A stretch of 12,853 nucleotides of DNA from Candidatus Saccharibacteria bacterium UBA6258 (GCA_002441145.1 DJVK01000008.1:13653-26505), one strand, 5' to 3'. Shown: positions 1 to 7,095, counted from the first letter of the stretch. Numbers and translations are program-made. The notes: generated from the sequence alone by a model not told the origin.

Positions 1-1140
1 CCGTCGACGACCCTAACCTCAAAAGCCTGGGTGCGGAGTGGCTTTACGGCAACGTACCGAGAGGGCACGATGACCTCCGACTTTAAAGCCTATAATCGCT
101 CGGTCGCGAATACTCCCGATATCGTATATACGAGTTATTTGTATGAACCGCCAAATGTATCGGCAGGCATGATAACCGAAATCATGCCTAATCCTAAGCT
201 ATGTACGATCGTCGACGTGGATGTCGCATGTAGCAAATATGTAAAGATCGTGAATACGACCGACGCTCCAATTGATCTTACTAATTACCGGTTGCGTAGC
301 GGTGGGCGGGATGAGAAATCTTCGGTATACAACACATCGTATTTGAGCGGCGTTGTTATGCCGAATTCATACCTTGTCGTGTCGAAGGATGCCAACGGCG
401 CGCCGCTTGCGCTCGATGCCGACGAAGCAACGACATGGTTCGAAGATGTCTTCGGAGTTGCGGTGTACGATAGCGGTGCAGCGATATATGTTGATGGCGA
501 TACGGTCGCGCATCAGGGCAAATCTTGGGCTCATGTTACTGATGACGAGGGGGGTACGCTATGGCAATGGACGACAGCGGCTCCATTGACGCTGGAAAAT
601 GTCTATTACGTCGCACCAGTGATTGATGAGCCGGGCAAGGGTGCGTTGGATATAAAACCATGCCGGGACGGGCAATACAGAAGCGAAGAGACAGGTCGCT
701 GTCGCAGCATTGCGTTAGCGGGCGATACGCTGACGGCATGTAAAGAAGGGCAATACAGAAGCGAGGAGACTAATCGTTGTCGCTCCATTGCGACGACGGT
801 CGCAGCTGAACTGAAGCCTTGCGGAGATGATCAATTCCGTAACCCACTAACTGGTCGGTGTAAAAAGATTGCTAGCACCGATGATATTATTCAGCCTTGT
901 GATGCAGGGTATGAACGCAACGTAGCGACTAATCGATGTCGCAAAATTCAGGTGACTGACATGCCCTTGGCGGCCTTTCCGGTTGAGACAATCAAGCAAT
1001 CGGCAACGTCCGCAGTATCTTGGTGGGCACTCGGCGGCGTACTATTCTTGGCCGCGAGCCGAGGTGTCTGGGAGTGGCGACATGAACTACTTGCTTTATC
1101 TCGCCGAATTGTCGGCCGTGGGACGTCATCCGGCGAATAA
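1..1140 (+). CDS. Lamin-tail-domain surface protein with four Cys-pair repeats and C-terminal membrane anchor (5' partial)
   Basis: The frame is open from base 1, so the true start and probably a signal peptide lie upstream; the GTG at 31 is only the first start-like codon inside the window. Roughly bases 160-605 encode a lamin-tail-type (LTD) beta-sandwich: ITEIMPNP, then KYVKIVNTT and APIDLTNYRLRSGG, the usual 'E-I-NP ... V-I-N-T ... I-DL-Y-L' pattern. Bases 655-951 encode four repeats of the form C-x12-C with a (G/N)RC(R/K)xI ending. A hydrophobic helix (WWALGGVLFLAASRGVW, about 1021-1071) follows, then a short basic tail. Seen: domain order and anchor. Known: bacterial LTDs occur in secreted and surface proteins. 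Inferred: an extracellular, C-terminally anchored protein, perhaps for adhesion or matrix binding; its ligand cannot be read from the sequence. It ends 58 bases before ruvC and is probably a separate unit from it. Confidence 0.8.
   Translation, partial: PSTTLTSKAWVRSGFTATYREGTMTSDFKAYNRSVANTPDIVYTSYLYEPPNVSAGMITEIMPNPKLCTIVDVDVACSKYVKIVNTTDAPIDLTNYRLRSGGRDEKSSVYNTSYLSGVVMPNSYLVVSKDANGAPLALDADEATTWFEDVFGVAVYDSGAAIYVDGDTVAHQGKSWAHVTDDEGGTLWQWTTAAPLTLENVYYVAPVIDEPGKGALDIKPCRDGQYRSEETGRCRSIALAGDTLTACKEGQYRSEETNRCRSIATTVAAELKPCGDDQFRNPLTGRCKKIASTDDIIQPCDAGYERNVATNRCRKIQVTDMPLAAFPVETIKQSATSAVSWWALGGVLFLAASRGVWEWRHELLALSRRIVGRGTSSGE
661..951 (+). repeat. Four tandem C-x12-C repeats within the lamin-tail protein
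   Basis: First-cysteine codons lie at 661, 739, 820 and 898, giving periods of 78, 81 and 78 bases. Units read CRDGQYRSEETGRC, CKEGQYRSEETNRC, CGDDQFRNPLTGRC and CDAGYERNVATNRC, each followed by (R/K)(S/K)I. Units 1 and 2 also share a perfect 17-base direct repeat (670-686 and 748-764) that extends to 23 of 24 bases, so this pair duplicated recently, while units 3 and 4 are older. The spacing suits one disulphide per unit in an exported stalk, which is an inference. Confidence 0.85.
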
Positions 1141-1142
1141 CG

Positions 1143-1148
1143 TATACT
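1143..1148 (+). promoter_or_regulatory. Putative -10 box (TATACT) upstream of ruvC
   Basis: TATACT sits three bases after the stop of the preceding gene. No good -35 box is visible. The expected transcription start, about seven bases past the box, is at 1155, which is exactly the A of an in-frame ATG opening a 15-codon ORF that runs into ruvC. Confidence 0.5.
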
Positions 1149-1154
1149 AGAGCT

Positions 1155-1202
1155 ATGATTAGACTACAAAACCGACATAGCGGAGAAGTATTTTTCGCAT
1201 GA
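1155..1202 (+). CDS. Putative 15-residue leader ORF coupled to ruvC
   Basis: Starting at ATG 1155, the frame encodes MIRLQNRHSGEVFFA and stops at TGA 1200-1202. That stop overlaps the ruvC ATG as ATGA. The ATG lies six bases after the TATACT box, the same geometry as ruvA downstream, so it could be read from a leaderless transcript and pass ribosomes to ruvC. The peptide itself has no recognisable domain. Against it: it is very short, and ruvC has its own Shine-Dalgarno-like GGAGAA inside this ORF, so the ORF could be chance. If real, its role would be translational control rather than a functional product. Confidence 0.35.
   Translation: MIRLQNRHSGEVFFA
1182..1187 (+). promoter_or_regulatory. 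Ribosome binding site of ruvC (GGAGAA)
   Basis: GGAGAA lies 11 bases before the ATG at 1199 and supports that start. The site is inside the putative 15-codon leader ORF, so ribosomes translating the leader could affect its accessibility. Confidence 0.5.
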
Positions 1203-1681
1203 GAATCATAGGCATAGACCCCGGCACAGGCATTCTGGGTTTTGGTGTGATAGACATGGTGAAGGGGAAGACCAGGCTAGTAACAGCAGGGGTGATTAGA
1301 ACTCCCGCTCATACTCCCCTACCCGACCGCCTTGAAGAAATTTACACTGGTCTGACTGAAATCATTGCCGAAACACAGCCGACTGTGATGGCAATCGAAA
1401 AACTATTCTTTAACCAGAACGTCACTACTGCCATGAGCGTGTCGCACGCTCGCGGCGTCGCCATGCTGACAGGTAGGCAGGCGAACCTGAAGATAGAAGA
1501 ATATACCCCATTAGAGATTAAACAGACGATGACTGGTTACGGGCGAGCAGACAAAAAGCAGATGCAAGAAATGGTACGGATGCAGCTTGGTTTAACCGAA
1601 GTGCCAAAGCCAGATGACTGTGCCGATGCGCTAGCAGCCGCAATCATGTGCGCCTTCACCCTCCGTGGTCAGCAATTGTAA
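1199..1681 (+). CDS. ruvC: Crossover junction endodeoxyribonuclease RuvC
   Basis: RuvC is the dimeric, magnesium-dependent resolvase that nicks Holliday junctions delivered by RuvAB. The 160-residue protein has the usual family length and starts canonically (MRIIGIDPGTG). The four acidic catalytic positions can be assigned: D7 in GIDPGTG, E67 in AIEKLFFNQN, and D140 and D143 in KPDDCADALAAAI. The FFNQN segment after E67, with its conserved Phe, is the part that contacts the junction. The ATG at 1199 is favoured by the canonical N-terminus and an upstream GGAGAA. The next gene follows after 21 bases but has its own -10 box. In many bacteria ruvC is adjacent to ruvA and ruvB; here a penicillin-binding protein gene is inserted between them. 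Confidence 0.97.
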   Translation: MRIIGIDPGTGILGFGVIDMVKGKTRLVTAGVIRTPAHTPLPDRLEEIYTGLTEIIAETQPTVMAIEKLFFNQNVTTAMSVSHARGVAMLTGRQANLKIEEYTPLEIKQTMTGYGRADKKQMQEMVRMQLGLTEVPKPDDCADALAAAIMCAFTLRGQQL

Positions 1682-1688
1682 TTAGTAG

Positions 1689-1694
1689 TATAAT
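1689..1694 (+). promoter_or_regulatory. Putative -10 box (TATAAT) of the PBP gene, leaderless geometry
   Basis: A perfect TATAAT sits inside the 21-base gap after ruvC, and the ATG at 1703 begins eight bases past its end. The predicted transcription start is at about 1701, so the message would have essentially no 5' leader. No Shine-Dalgarno sequence exists between the box and the ATG. Confidence 0.6.
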
Positions 1695-1702
1695 AGAACC
1701 AT

Positions 1703-4132
1703 ATGAATAGCAAGAAACAGCCGGTTCGTATGGGCCGATACACCAACCTTGGACACGTGAAAGCAGCGACCAAAAAGCGTAAATCACACAAAAAGAACTG
1801 GTTTGCGTGGTTTTGGCGGCTCGACCGCAAAAAGAAGCTGATGGTTCTTGCGACCCCAGTCCTTATTTTCTTGATCGCTACCCCACTTGTCACCTATGCT
1901 ATTTATGCCCGGGATATTTCTGACCAAGAGCGATTGATGAACCGTAATAATACCGGTATCGTTTTGACCGACGTGAATGGCGAGAAGTTCTATAGTATCG
2001 GACGCGCCGAGCATCGCACGTTGATTCCACTTGAGGGAATATCTGTATATACCAAAGAGGCGTTAATCGCGACCGAGGACAAAGACTTTTATAAGCACGG
2101 CGGATTTAGTATCGGCAGTATTTTACGTGCAGTGATGACGAACGTATCCCAGGGTAGCGCGAGTGCATATGGCGGTTCGACATTAACCCAGCAGCTGGCA
2201 AAAAATACACTACTGAGCGACGAAAAGAACTATTTGCGTAAATATCAGGAACTGGCTGTGTCAGTCGCAATCGAGCAGAATTATTCTAAAGATGAAATCT
2301 TGGCGATGTACCTGAACTCAGTGTATTACGGCGAGAATGCCTTCGGTATCGAAGATGCAGCCAAGGCATACTTTAATAAGTCGCCTAAAGACCTCGACCT
2401 CGCAGAGAGCTCGATGCTTATTGGCATCTTGCCTGCTCCGAGTGCCTATTCGCCAATCAGTGGTAGCCCGGAATACGCCAAGCAGCGTCAGACTACCGTA
2501 CTTAAGCGCATGGTCACGAACGGCTACATTACCGAAGCCGAAAAGACAGCCGCGCTAAGTCAAGATCTGGCTTATGGCGCTGGCGCTGAAGCGCAGCAGT
2601 CGATCGCACCTCACTTTGCCGAAATGGTATTGAACGAACTAAGCGAAAAATACGGTTACGAAAAGGTGATGCGTTCTGGATTCCAGGTAACGACGACGCT
2701 GGATATCAAAGCACAGACTGCACTGAACGAGAGCGTTGATCGAGCCATTGGGCACATCAACGGTAATGGGGGAACGAATGCGAGCGGTATTATTATCGAT
2801 CCTAAAACCGGTGAGGTCCGTGGACTGGTAGGTAGCGCTGACTACAACAATGAAGACTGGGGCAAGGTGAATATGGTAACGACGGAACGCCAGCCGGGTT
2901 CGAGCTTTAAGCCGATTTACTATGCACATGCTCTTGCCGATGGCGTCATTACCCCATCGACAATTTTGAAGGACGAAAAGACTGATTTTGGCGGTGGCTA
3001 CATTCCGTTTAATGCTGATCGAAAGTTCCGTGGCGATGTGTCCGTCCGCCAATCGTTAAACTGGTCACTCAATATTCCAAGCATCCAGGTGATGCAAAAA
3101 TACGGAATCTCCAAGACTGTTGATGGCGCTAACGAACTCGGTATTGAAATCGATAAGTCGAAAGATCGAGATCTCACGTTAGCCTTGGGGTCGGTTGAAG
3201 TTCCGCTCGAGCAGATGACGAACGCGTATGCGGCCTTCGCAAACCAAGGTCAGCAACATAAGACGACCATCATCAAGCAGGTCAACGATAAGTATGGTAA
3301 AAAAATTCAAAGTACATCAGCTACTCAGAAGCAGGTAATTAGCAAAGAGGGTGCGTATCTGATATCGAATATCCTTTCAGACAACACGACGCGCTCGGCT
3401 GTGTTCGGGTCCTCACTGACCGTTTCTGGCCATACGGCTGCAGTCAAAACTGGTACCACCAACGACAACCGTGACGCATGGACAATCGGCTATACGCCTA
3501 GCTACGCGATGGGTGTATGGGTAGGCAACAATGACAATACGGCAATGTTAAGCGGGGGTTCAGATATGGCGGGGCCAATCTGGCGCAATACGATGCAAAA
3601 GATTTTGAGCGGTACGCCTGATGAGAAGTTTGTCGTTCCAAGCGGCATCGTGCAGCGACTAACGTGTGTAAGTAACGGTGGACTTGCGGCATCAGAAGGT
3701 ACGGGAACGTATAACGAGTATTACATGGCGGGTGCATTGCCTACCGAAACCTGTGACCCGACACCAGTTATGATTACGGTCTGTAACCTTGACTCTGAAA
3801 AGATTGAATCAATCGAGGAAAAGAAGTTCGATGGTACGAGGTATTCGAAATCACTCGAGGCCTGTGAAGCCAAGAAAATTCAGGTGTGTGATATAGCTGC
3901 CGGTAAGATTATAACAATCGATGAAGACGAATACGACTCGACGAAGTACTCTAAAGATACGACGAATTGCAGTAAACAAAGCCAGTCGCCAAAACAGATT
4001 CAAGTATGTGATTACTCAAACCCACTCAAGCCGAAATTAGTGACAATTAACGAAGACGATTACGACCCAGCGACACAGACAAAAGATACGACAAACTGTG
4101 GCACGTCGCCTACTTATCCACCTCAGCAGTAA
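1703..4132 (+). CDS. Class A penicillin-binding protein (bifunctional transglycosylase/transpeptidase)
   Basis: It polymerises lipid II into glycan strands and cross-links the stem peptides outside the cytoplasmic membrane. The 809 residues comprise a basic cytoplasmic N-terminus (1-45), one membrane helix (about 46-69), a GT51 domain (about 110-280), a transpeptidase domain (about 360-635) and a cysteine-rich tail (about 685-800). GT51 landmarks are ATEDKDFYKHGG with catalytic E125, GGSTLTQQLAKN, and YQELAVSVAIEQNYSK with E183. Transpeptidase motifs are all present: S400-S-F-K403 in PGSSFKP, S455-L-N457, and KTGT at 582-585. Both activities should therefore be intact. The tail has three Cys-pair repeats not needed for catalysis. 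The start has no Shine-Dalgarno but lies eight bases after a TATAAT, suggesting leaderless initiation. It is PBP1a/PonA-like; the exact orthologue name is uncertain. Confidence 0.95.
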   Translation: MNSKKQPVRMGRYTNLGHVKAATKKRKSHKKNWFAWFWRLDRKKKLMVLATPVLIFLIATPLVTYAIYARDISDQERLMNRNNTGIVLTDVNGEKFYSIGRAEHRTLIPLEGISVYTKEALIATEDKDFYKHGGFSIGSILRAVMTNVSQGSASAYGGSTLTQQLAKNTLLSDEKNYLRKYQELAVSVAIEQNYSKDEILAMYLNSVYYGENAFGIEDAAKAYFNKSPKDLDLAESSMLIGILPAPSAYSPISGSPEYAKQRQTTVLKRMVTNGYITEAEKTAALSQDLAYGAGAEAQQSIAPHFAEMVLNELSEKYGYEKVMRSGFQVTTTLDIKAQTALNESVDRAIGHINGNGGTNASGIIIDPKTGEVRGLVGSADYNNEDWGKVNMVTTERQPGSSFKPIYYAHALADGVITPSTILKDEKTDFGGGYIPFNADRKFRGDVSVRQSLNWSLNIPSIQVMQKYGISKTVDGANELGIEIDKSKDRDLTLALGSVEVPLEQMTNAYAAFANQGQQHKTTIIKQVNDKYGKKIQSTSATQKQVISKEGAYLISNILSDNTTRSAVFGSSLTVSGHTAAVKTGTTNDNRDAWTIGYTPSYAMGVWVGNNDNTAMLSGGSDMAGPIWRNTMQKILSGTPDEKFVVPSGIVQRLTCVSNGGLAASEGTGTYNEYYMAGALPTETCDPTPVMITVCNLDSEKIESIEEKKFDGTRYSKSLEACEAKKIQVCDIAAGKIITIDEDEYDSTKYSKDTTNCSKQSQSPKQIQVCDYSNPLKPKLVTINEDDYDPATQTKDTTNCGTSPTYPPQQ
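3776..4102 (+). repeat. Three Cys-pair repeats in the PBP C-terminal tail
   Basis: Three units share a pattern of V-C-(N/D), a short variable stretch, I-x-I/T-I-x-E-(D/K), (Y/F)D, YSK or TK, then a closing Cys. Cysteine residues pair as 694/721, 729/756 and 769/799; the first two have 26 residues between them, the third 29 because of a small insertion (NPLKPK). Units 2 and 3 both end KDTTNC. Lying on the extracytoplasmic side, each unit could hold one disulphide. I recall similar tails on Saccharibacteria exported proteins, but have not verified this here. Confidence 0.8.
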
Positions 4133-4139
4133 ACTGTGC

Positions 4140-4145
4140 GATAAT
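4140..4145 (+). promoter_or_regulatory. Putative extended -10 box (TGC-GATAAT) of ruvA, leaderless geometry
   Basis: GATAAT preceded by TGC (a TGn extended -10) ends six bases before the ruvA ATG at 4152. The expected transcription start coincides with the A of the ATG. The whole element fits in the 19-base gap after the PBP stop. Confidence 0.55.
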
Positions 4146-4151
4146 AGATAC

Positions 4152-4727
4152 ATGATAGCTCATATTGTTGGAACAGTTGCCGAAAAATTTGCGAATGCAA
4201 TCATTGTTGATGTTTCAGGTGTTGGCTACGAAGTTAATGTTGCGGCGGGTGATTTTGACGCTGTTACATTACAAGATAACGTAAAGTTTTACACGTATCA
4301 TCACATCCGCGAGCAGTCACAAGAACTCTTTGGTTTTAGTAGTCTTGCCGCTAAGAAATTGTTTGAAATGCTTATCACCGTGCAGGGAGTTGGCCCTAAG
4401 GCGGCGCTTTCGATATTAAGCATCGATGATGCCGAAGTCGTGCGTAATGCGATAGCGAATTCCGACAGTGCGTTTGTTGGAAAAGCACAAGGCGTAGGAA
4501 AGCGTATTGCAGAACGCGTCACGGTTGATTTAAGCGATAAGGTTGGATTGCCGATTCGAACGAACGTATCGAACACTGGCGTGTCTGCCGTGTCACTACA
4601 AGCCGATGAGGCCCTTGAGGCTCTGATGGCGTTAGGATACAGTCTTAACGATGCCACGCAGGCTCTAGAGGGTGTATCAACGGAACTATCGACTAGTGAG
4701 CGTGTGCGTCAGGCACTGCGAGGGTAG
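4152..4727 (+). CDS. ruvA: Holliday junction branch migration protein RuvA
   Basis: RuvA binds the four-way junction as a tetramer and loads the RuvB motor. The ATG at 4152 gives 191 residues and the canonical opening MIAHIVGTVAEKF. An in-frame codon at 4098 would overlap the PBP end and add 18 residues unlike RuvA. Residues 1-64 form the OB-fold; the helix-hairpin-helix region includes LITVQGVGPKAALSIL and VGKAQGVGKRIAERVTVDL; the C-terminal part (ALEALMALGYSLNDATQAL) is the RuvB-binding domain, joined by a flexible linker around 137-150. There is no Shine-Dalgarno, and the start follows a -10 box by six bases, so leaderless translation is likely. It is co-transcribed with ruvB, six bases downstream. 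Confidence 0.96.
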   Translation: MIAHIVGTVAEKFANAIIVDVSGVGYEVNVAAGDFDAVTLQDNVKFYTYHHIREQSQELFGFSSLAAKKLFEMLITVQGVGPKAALSILSIDDAEVVRNAIANSDSAFVGKAQGVGKRIAERVTVDLSDKVGLPIRTNVSNTGVSAVSLQADEALEALMALGYSLNDATQALEGVSTELSTSERVRQALRG

Positions 4728-4733
4728 GCTGTT

Positions 4734-5753
4734 ATGGCGATTGAACGAATAGTTGATACGAGTAACCATACCGAAGATTTCGAAGAAGCCGAAATCGAAG
4801 TAACGCTTCGACCTCAGAGCTTTGCAGAATACGTTGGGCAAGAGCGCCTAAAGCGAAATTTGCAGTTGAGCATAGAAGCCGCAAAGATGCGTGGTGAGCC
4901 GATTGATCATGTATTGCTTTATGGCCCTCCAGGGCTAGGCAAGACCACGATGGCAACGGTCATCGCTAACGAGATGGGTAAGAGTATTCGCGTGACTGCT
5001 GGTCCCGCCATTGAGCGAGCGGGTGATTTAGCGAGCATTCTGACAAACCTGGCGGACGGCGACATATTGTTCATTGATGAGATCCACCGCTTGAGCCGGA
5101 CCGTCGAAGAAGTGCTGTATAGCGCCATGGAAGACTTTAAGTTAGATATCGTTATCGGCAAAGGGCCAGCTGCTCGCAGCGTGCGGTTGGACTTGCCGAA
5201 GTTTACTGTTATCGGTGCGACCACACGTACCGGCAGCTTAGCCGCGCCACTACGCGACCGATTTGGGCATATTTATCGACTCGAATTTTATACACCGGAC
5301 GACGTTGCTAAAATCATTACCCGATCAGCGAGTATTTTAGCAAGTAATATGGAACCCGAAGCAGCCGATATGCTGTCGACTCGTGCCCGCCTGACGCCGC
5401 GTATCGCCAATCGCTTGCTTAAGCGAGTTCGGGATTACGCCGACGTTAACGGTGACGGTATAATCGATGTTATCACGACCACTAAGGCACTTGAGATGCT
5501 TGAAATCGACGAACTTGGGCTTGACCCAGCGGATAGACAATTGCTGAACAGCATCATTAATAATTATGGCGCCAACCCTGTTGGCCTGAATACCATCGCA
5601 GCGTTGACTGGCGACGAAGCGACGACTATCGAAGATTTTTATGAACCGTACTTATTGCAGCTCGGCTTTATCGAGCGCACTCCTCGCGGACGTCGAGTGA
5701 CGCACCGGGCATATAAGCATTTAGGTAAGACGCCACCTAGTGTCGAAGAGTAA
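4734..5753 (+). CDS. ruvB: Holliday junction branch migration ATPase RuvB
   Basis: RuvB is the hexameric AAA+ motor that drives branch migration with RuvA. The 339-residue protein has the usual length. Walker A is GPPGLGKTT (64-72), Walker B is ILFIDEIHRL with D115/E116, sensor 1 is GATTRTG (161-167), and the arginine finger is R174 in PLRDRFG. The C-terminal winged-helix DNA-binding domain ends with FIERTPRGRRVTHRAYKHLG. Nothing essential is missing. The ATG lies six bases after the ruvA stop. The ribosome site AGGGTAGG overlaps that stop, so translation is probably coupled to ruvA. Confidence 0.97.
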   Translation: MAIERIVDTSNHTEDFEEAEIEVTLRPQSFAEYVGQERLKRNLQLSIEAAKMRGEPIDHVLLYGPPGLGKTTMATVIANEMGKSIRVTAGPAIERAGDLASILTNLADGDILFIDEIHRLSRTVEEVLYSAMEDFKLDIVIGKGPAARSVRLDLPKFTVIGATTRTGSLAAPLRDRFGHIYRLEFYTPDDVAKIITRSASILASNMEPEAADMLSTRARLTPRIANRLLKRVRDYADVNGDGIIDVITTTKALEMLEIDELGLDPADRQLLNSIINNYGANPVGLNTIAALTGDEATTIEDFYEPYLLQLGFIERTPRGRRVTHRAYKHLGKTPPSVEE

Positions 5754-5762
5754 CCGATATAG

Positions 5763-5768
5763 TATAAT
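5763..5768 (+). promoter_or_regulatory. Putative -10 box (TATAAT) of the PH-domain gene
   Basis: A perfect TATAAT lies nine bases after the ruvB stop, with a weak -35-like TGTCGA at 5741-5746 (16-base spacer). The predicted leader is about 47 bases and carries an AGAGGA ribosome site near 5806-5811, so this unit is led, unlike pbp and ruvA. Confidence 0.5.
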
Positions 5769-5821
5769 ACTAGTAGTAAATAGCCGTATTTGAGGCGATA
5801 ATACAAGAGGAAAATAGGCGT

Positions 5822-6679
5822 ATGGAAAATCAACCACAGACCCCGCAGCAACCAGCTCCTCAGCAGGGTAGTCTTCCGCCTGTCGAGCCTCCAAAACCGG
5901 TGGCATACGACGCTAACGGTCAGCCATTATACGCTGCTCCGCCGCAACAGCATCAATCGCAACAACAGCCGCCGCCACAGCAGTCACGACATCCGCAACA
6001 AATTACAGTAGACGAAGAGCGACCACAACCACAAGTCGTTCAAATGACGCGTTCATACGAACCAGTTGGCGTGGAAATCTCTGATGAAGTCAAAAAGCGT
6101 CATGCAGTATCTATGGAACATTTCCCTAAGTTAAATCTGAGTGAACATGAGTATATCGTTAGTGCGGTACCCCGTCACCCGATTGGAATGATTGGCCCGC
6201 TGCTTGCCACTGCGCTGTCGGTGTCGATAATGTTCATCTTCATCATGAACTACCCGTATATTGCTGATGTTACAGGTATGTCCATGGATGCGTACGGTTT
6301 TGTCGTCTTAATCGGTATCCTAATGACAGCCCTCTTTTTAATCGGTGGCTACCTAGCAATGTGGGTGTACGTAAGTAATCGCTTTTTCTTGACGAACGAA
6401 AGTGTCATTCAAGAGATTCAATCAAGTATATTCTCGCGCAAGGAACAGACAGTTAGTCTGATGAACATCGAAGACGCTAGCTTTGACCAAAAAGGCCCGA
6501 TACAGGCGATGCTGAACTATGGGTCGATTCGCTTAAGTACGGAAGGTGAAGAAACTACCTATCGGTTTGATTATGTCGTGAATCCTAAAAAGCAGATTGC
6601 TATCTTAAACAATGCTGTTGAAGCATTCAAAAACGGCCGGCCTGTCGAAGGGCTCTTTGACGCAGAGAACGACGACTAA
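5822..6679 (+). CDS. Two-helix membrane protein with bacterial PH domain and Gln/Pro-rich N-terminus
   Basis: The first 75 of 285 residues are low-complexity and dominated by Gln and Pro (QQPAPQQ and HQSQQQPPPQQ-type runs). A short folded segment (about 90-120) leads to two hydrophobic helices (about 122-143 and 159-184). The C-terminal 90 residues resemble the bPH_2 (YdbS/YdbT) domain: YVSNRFFLTNESVIQEIQ, SLMNIEDASFDQKGPIQAML and YGSIRLST match its strand pattern. Known: bPH_2 proteins are membrane-associated and mostly uncharacterised. Inferred: the disordered N-terminus and PH domain face the cytoplasm and may bind a partner protein. The ATG at 5822 has AGAGGA upstream with about 10 bases spacing. 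It converges with the pilin-like gene, 12 bases away. Confidence 0.8.
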   Translation: MENQPQTPQQPAPQQGSLPPVEPPKPVAYDANGQPLYAAPPQQHQSQQQPPPQQSRHPQQITVDEERPQPQVVQMTRSYEPVGVEISDEVKKRHAVSMEHFPKLNLSEHEYIVSAVPRHPIGMIGPLLATALSVSIMFIFIMNYPYIADVTGMSMDAYGFVVLIGILMTALFLIGGYLAMWVYVSNRFFLTNESVIQEIQSSIFSRKEQTVSLMNIEDASFDQKGPIQAMLNYGSIRLSTEGEETTYRFDYVVNPKKQIAILNNAVEAFKNGRPVEGLFDAENDD

Positions 6680-6709
6680 ACAAGTCGTAAATTAGTTATT
6701 GCGATTTGT
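6680..6709 (+). terminator. Possible hairpin between convergent genes
   Basis: Bases 6680-6690 can pair with 6699-6709 to give an 11-base-pair stem with two G-U wobbles and an 8-base loop. It starts immediately after the PH-gene stop and covers the end of the converging pilin-like gene. There is no clear U-run on either strand and the stem is AT-rich, so termination is uncertain. Confidence 0.3.
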
Positions 6710-7087
6710 CTTGACGAAGTCGTCTTCGCGTTCAAGATCGCTACGTAGCGCGTAGCCTGTGCAGCGGCCATCAGTCGCGCAGCCGGTGCTATCGTAACGG
6801 TAGTCGGCATCATTAGTGCCGAGTTTATTGCCGTCTGGATCGGTAAATAACGCAGGGTCCATAGCGCGTAAGGTTTTGCTATCAATCGAAGCTGGATAGT
6901 ACTTATTTTTCATATAGAATACTTCTTCGAGATTGTAATACATAGCGTTGATTGCGGTCTTGCGGTCTGTGTCGCGCTGGGCGGCATTGATGCGCGCCTT
7001 TTCGTTGAAGAACAACCACCCGCCTACGATGAGCAGGGTAATTACAACTAATAGTTCGATGACTGTAAAGCCTTTAGGATGTTTCAT
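6692..7087 (-). CDS. Type IV pilin-like protein (prepilin/pseudopilin)
   Basis: The 131-residue protein begins MKHPKGFTVIELLVVITLLI, a textbook class III signal: short basic leader, prepilin-peptidase cleavage predicted after G6, F at mature +1 and E at mature +5, then a hydrophobic helix. The rest (INAMYYNLEEVFYMKNKYYP, then two cysteines in GCATDGRC near the C-terminus) is a small pilin-like headgroup; the last pair may form the D-region disulphide. It is shorter than typical major pilins, so a minor pilin or ComGC-like pseudopilin fits best. It stands alone rather than in the pil operon and diverges from recA with a 68-base shared promoter region. The ATG lies eight bases after a TATAAT; the GAGGG in between is too close to act as a normal ribosome site. 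Confidence 0.88.
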   Translation of the reverse strand: MKHPKGFTVIELLVVITLLIVGGWLFFNEKARINAAQRDTDRKTAINAMYYNLEEVFYMKNKYYPASIDSKTLRAMDPALFTDPDGNKLGTNDADYRYDSTGCATDGRCTGYALRSDLEREDDFVKTNRNN

Positions 7088-7095
7088 TACCCTCT

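Noticed and set aside
1101..1136. Inverted repeat TCGCCG/CGGCGA near the end of the lamin-tail gene
   Set aside because: Only six base pairs around a 24-base loop, inside coding sequence and without a U-run, so not a credible terminator.
2639..3052. 137-codon minus-strand ORF inside the PBP gene
   Set aside because: It is the antisense frame of the well-supported transpeptidase region, with no recognisable domain or ribosome site.
4098..4151. Longer RuvA start at 4098
   Set aside because: The extra 18 residues overlap the PBP end and are not RuvA-like; MIAHIVGTV at 4152 is the canonical start and fits the promoter spacing.
4301..4657. 118-codon minus-strand ORF inside ruvA
   Set aside because: Shadow frame of RuvA with no independent evidence.
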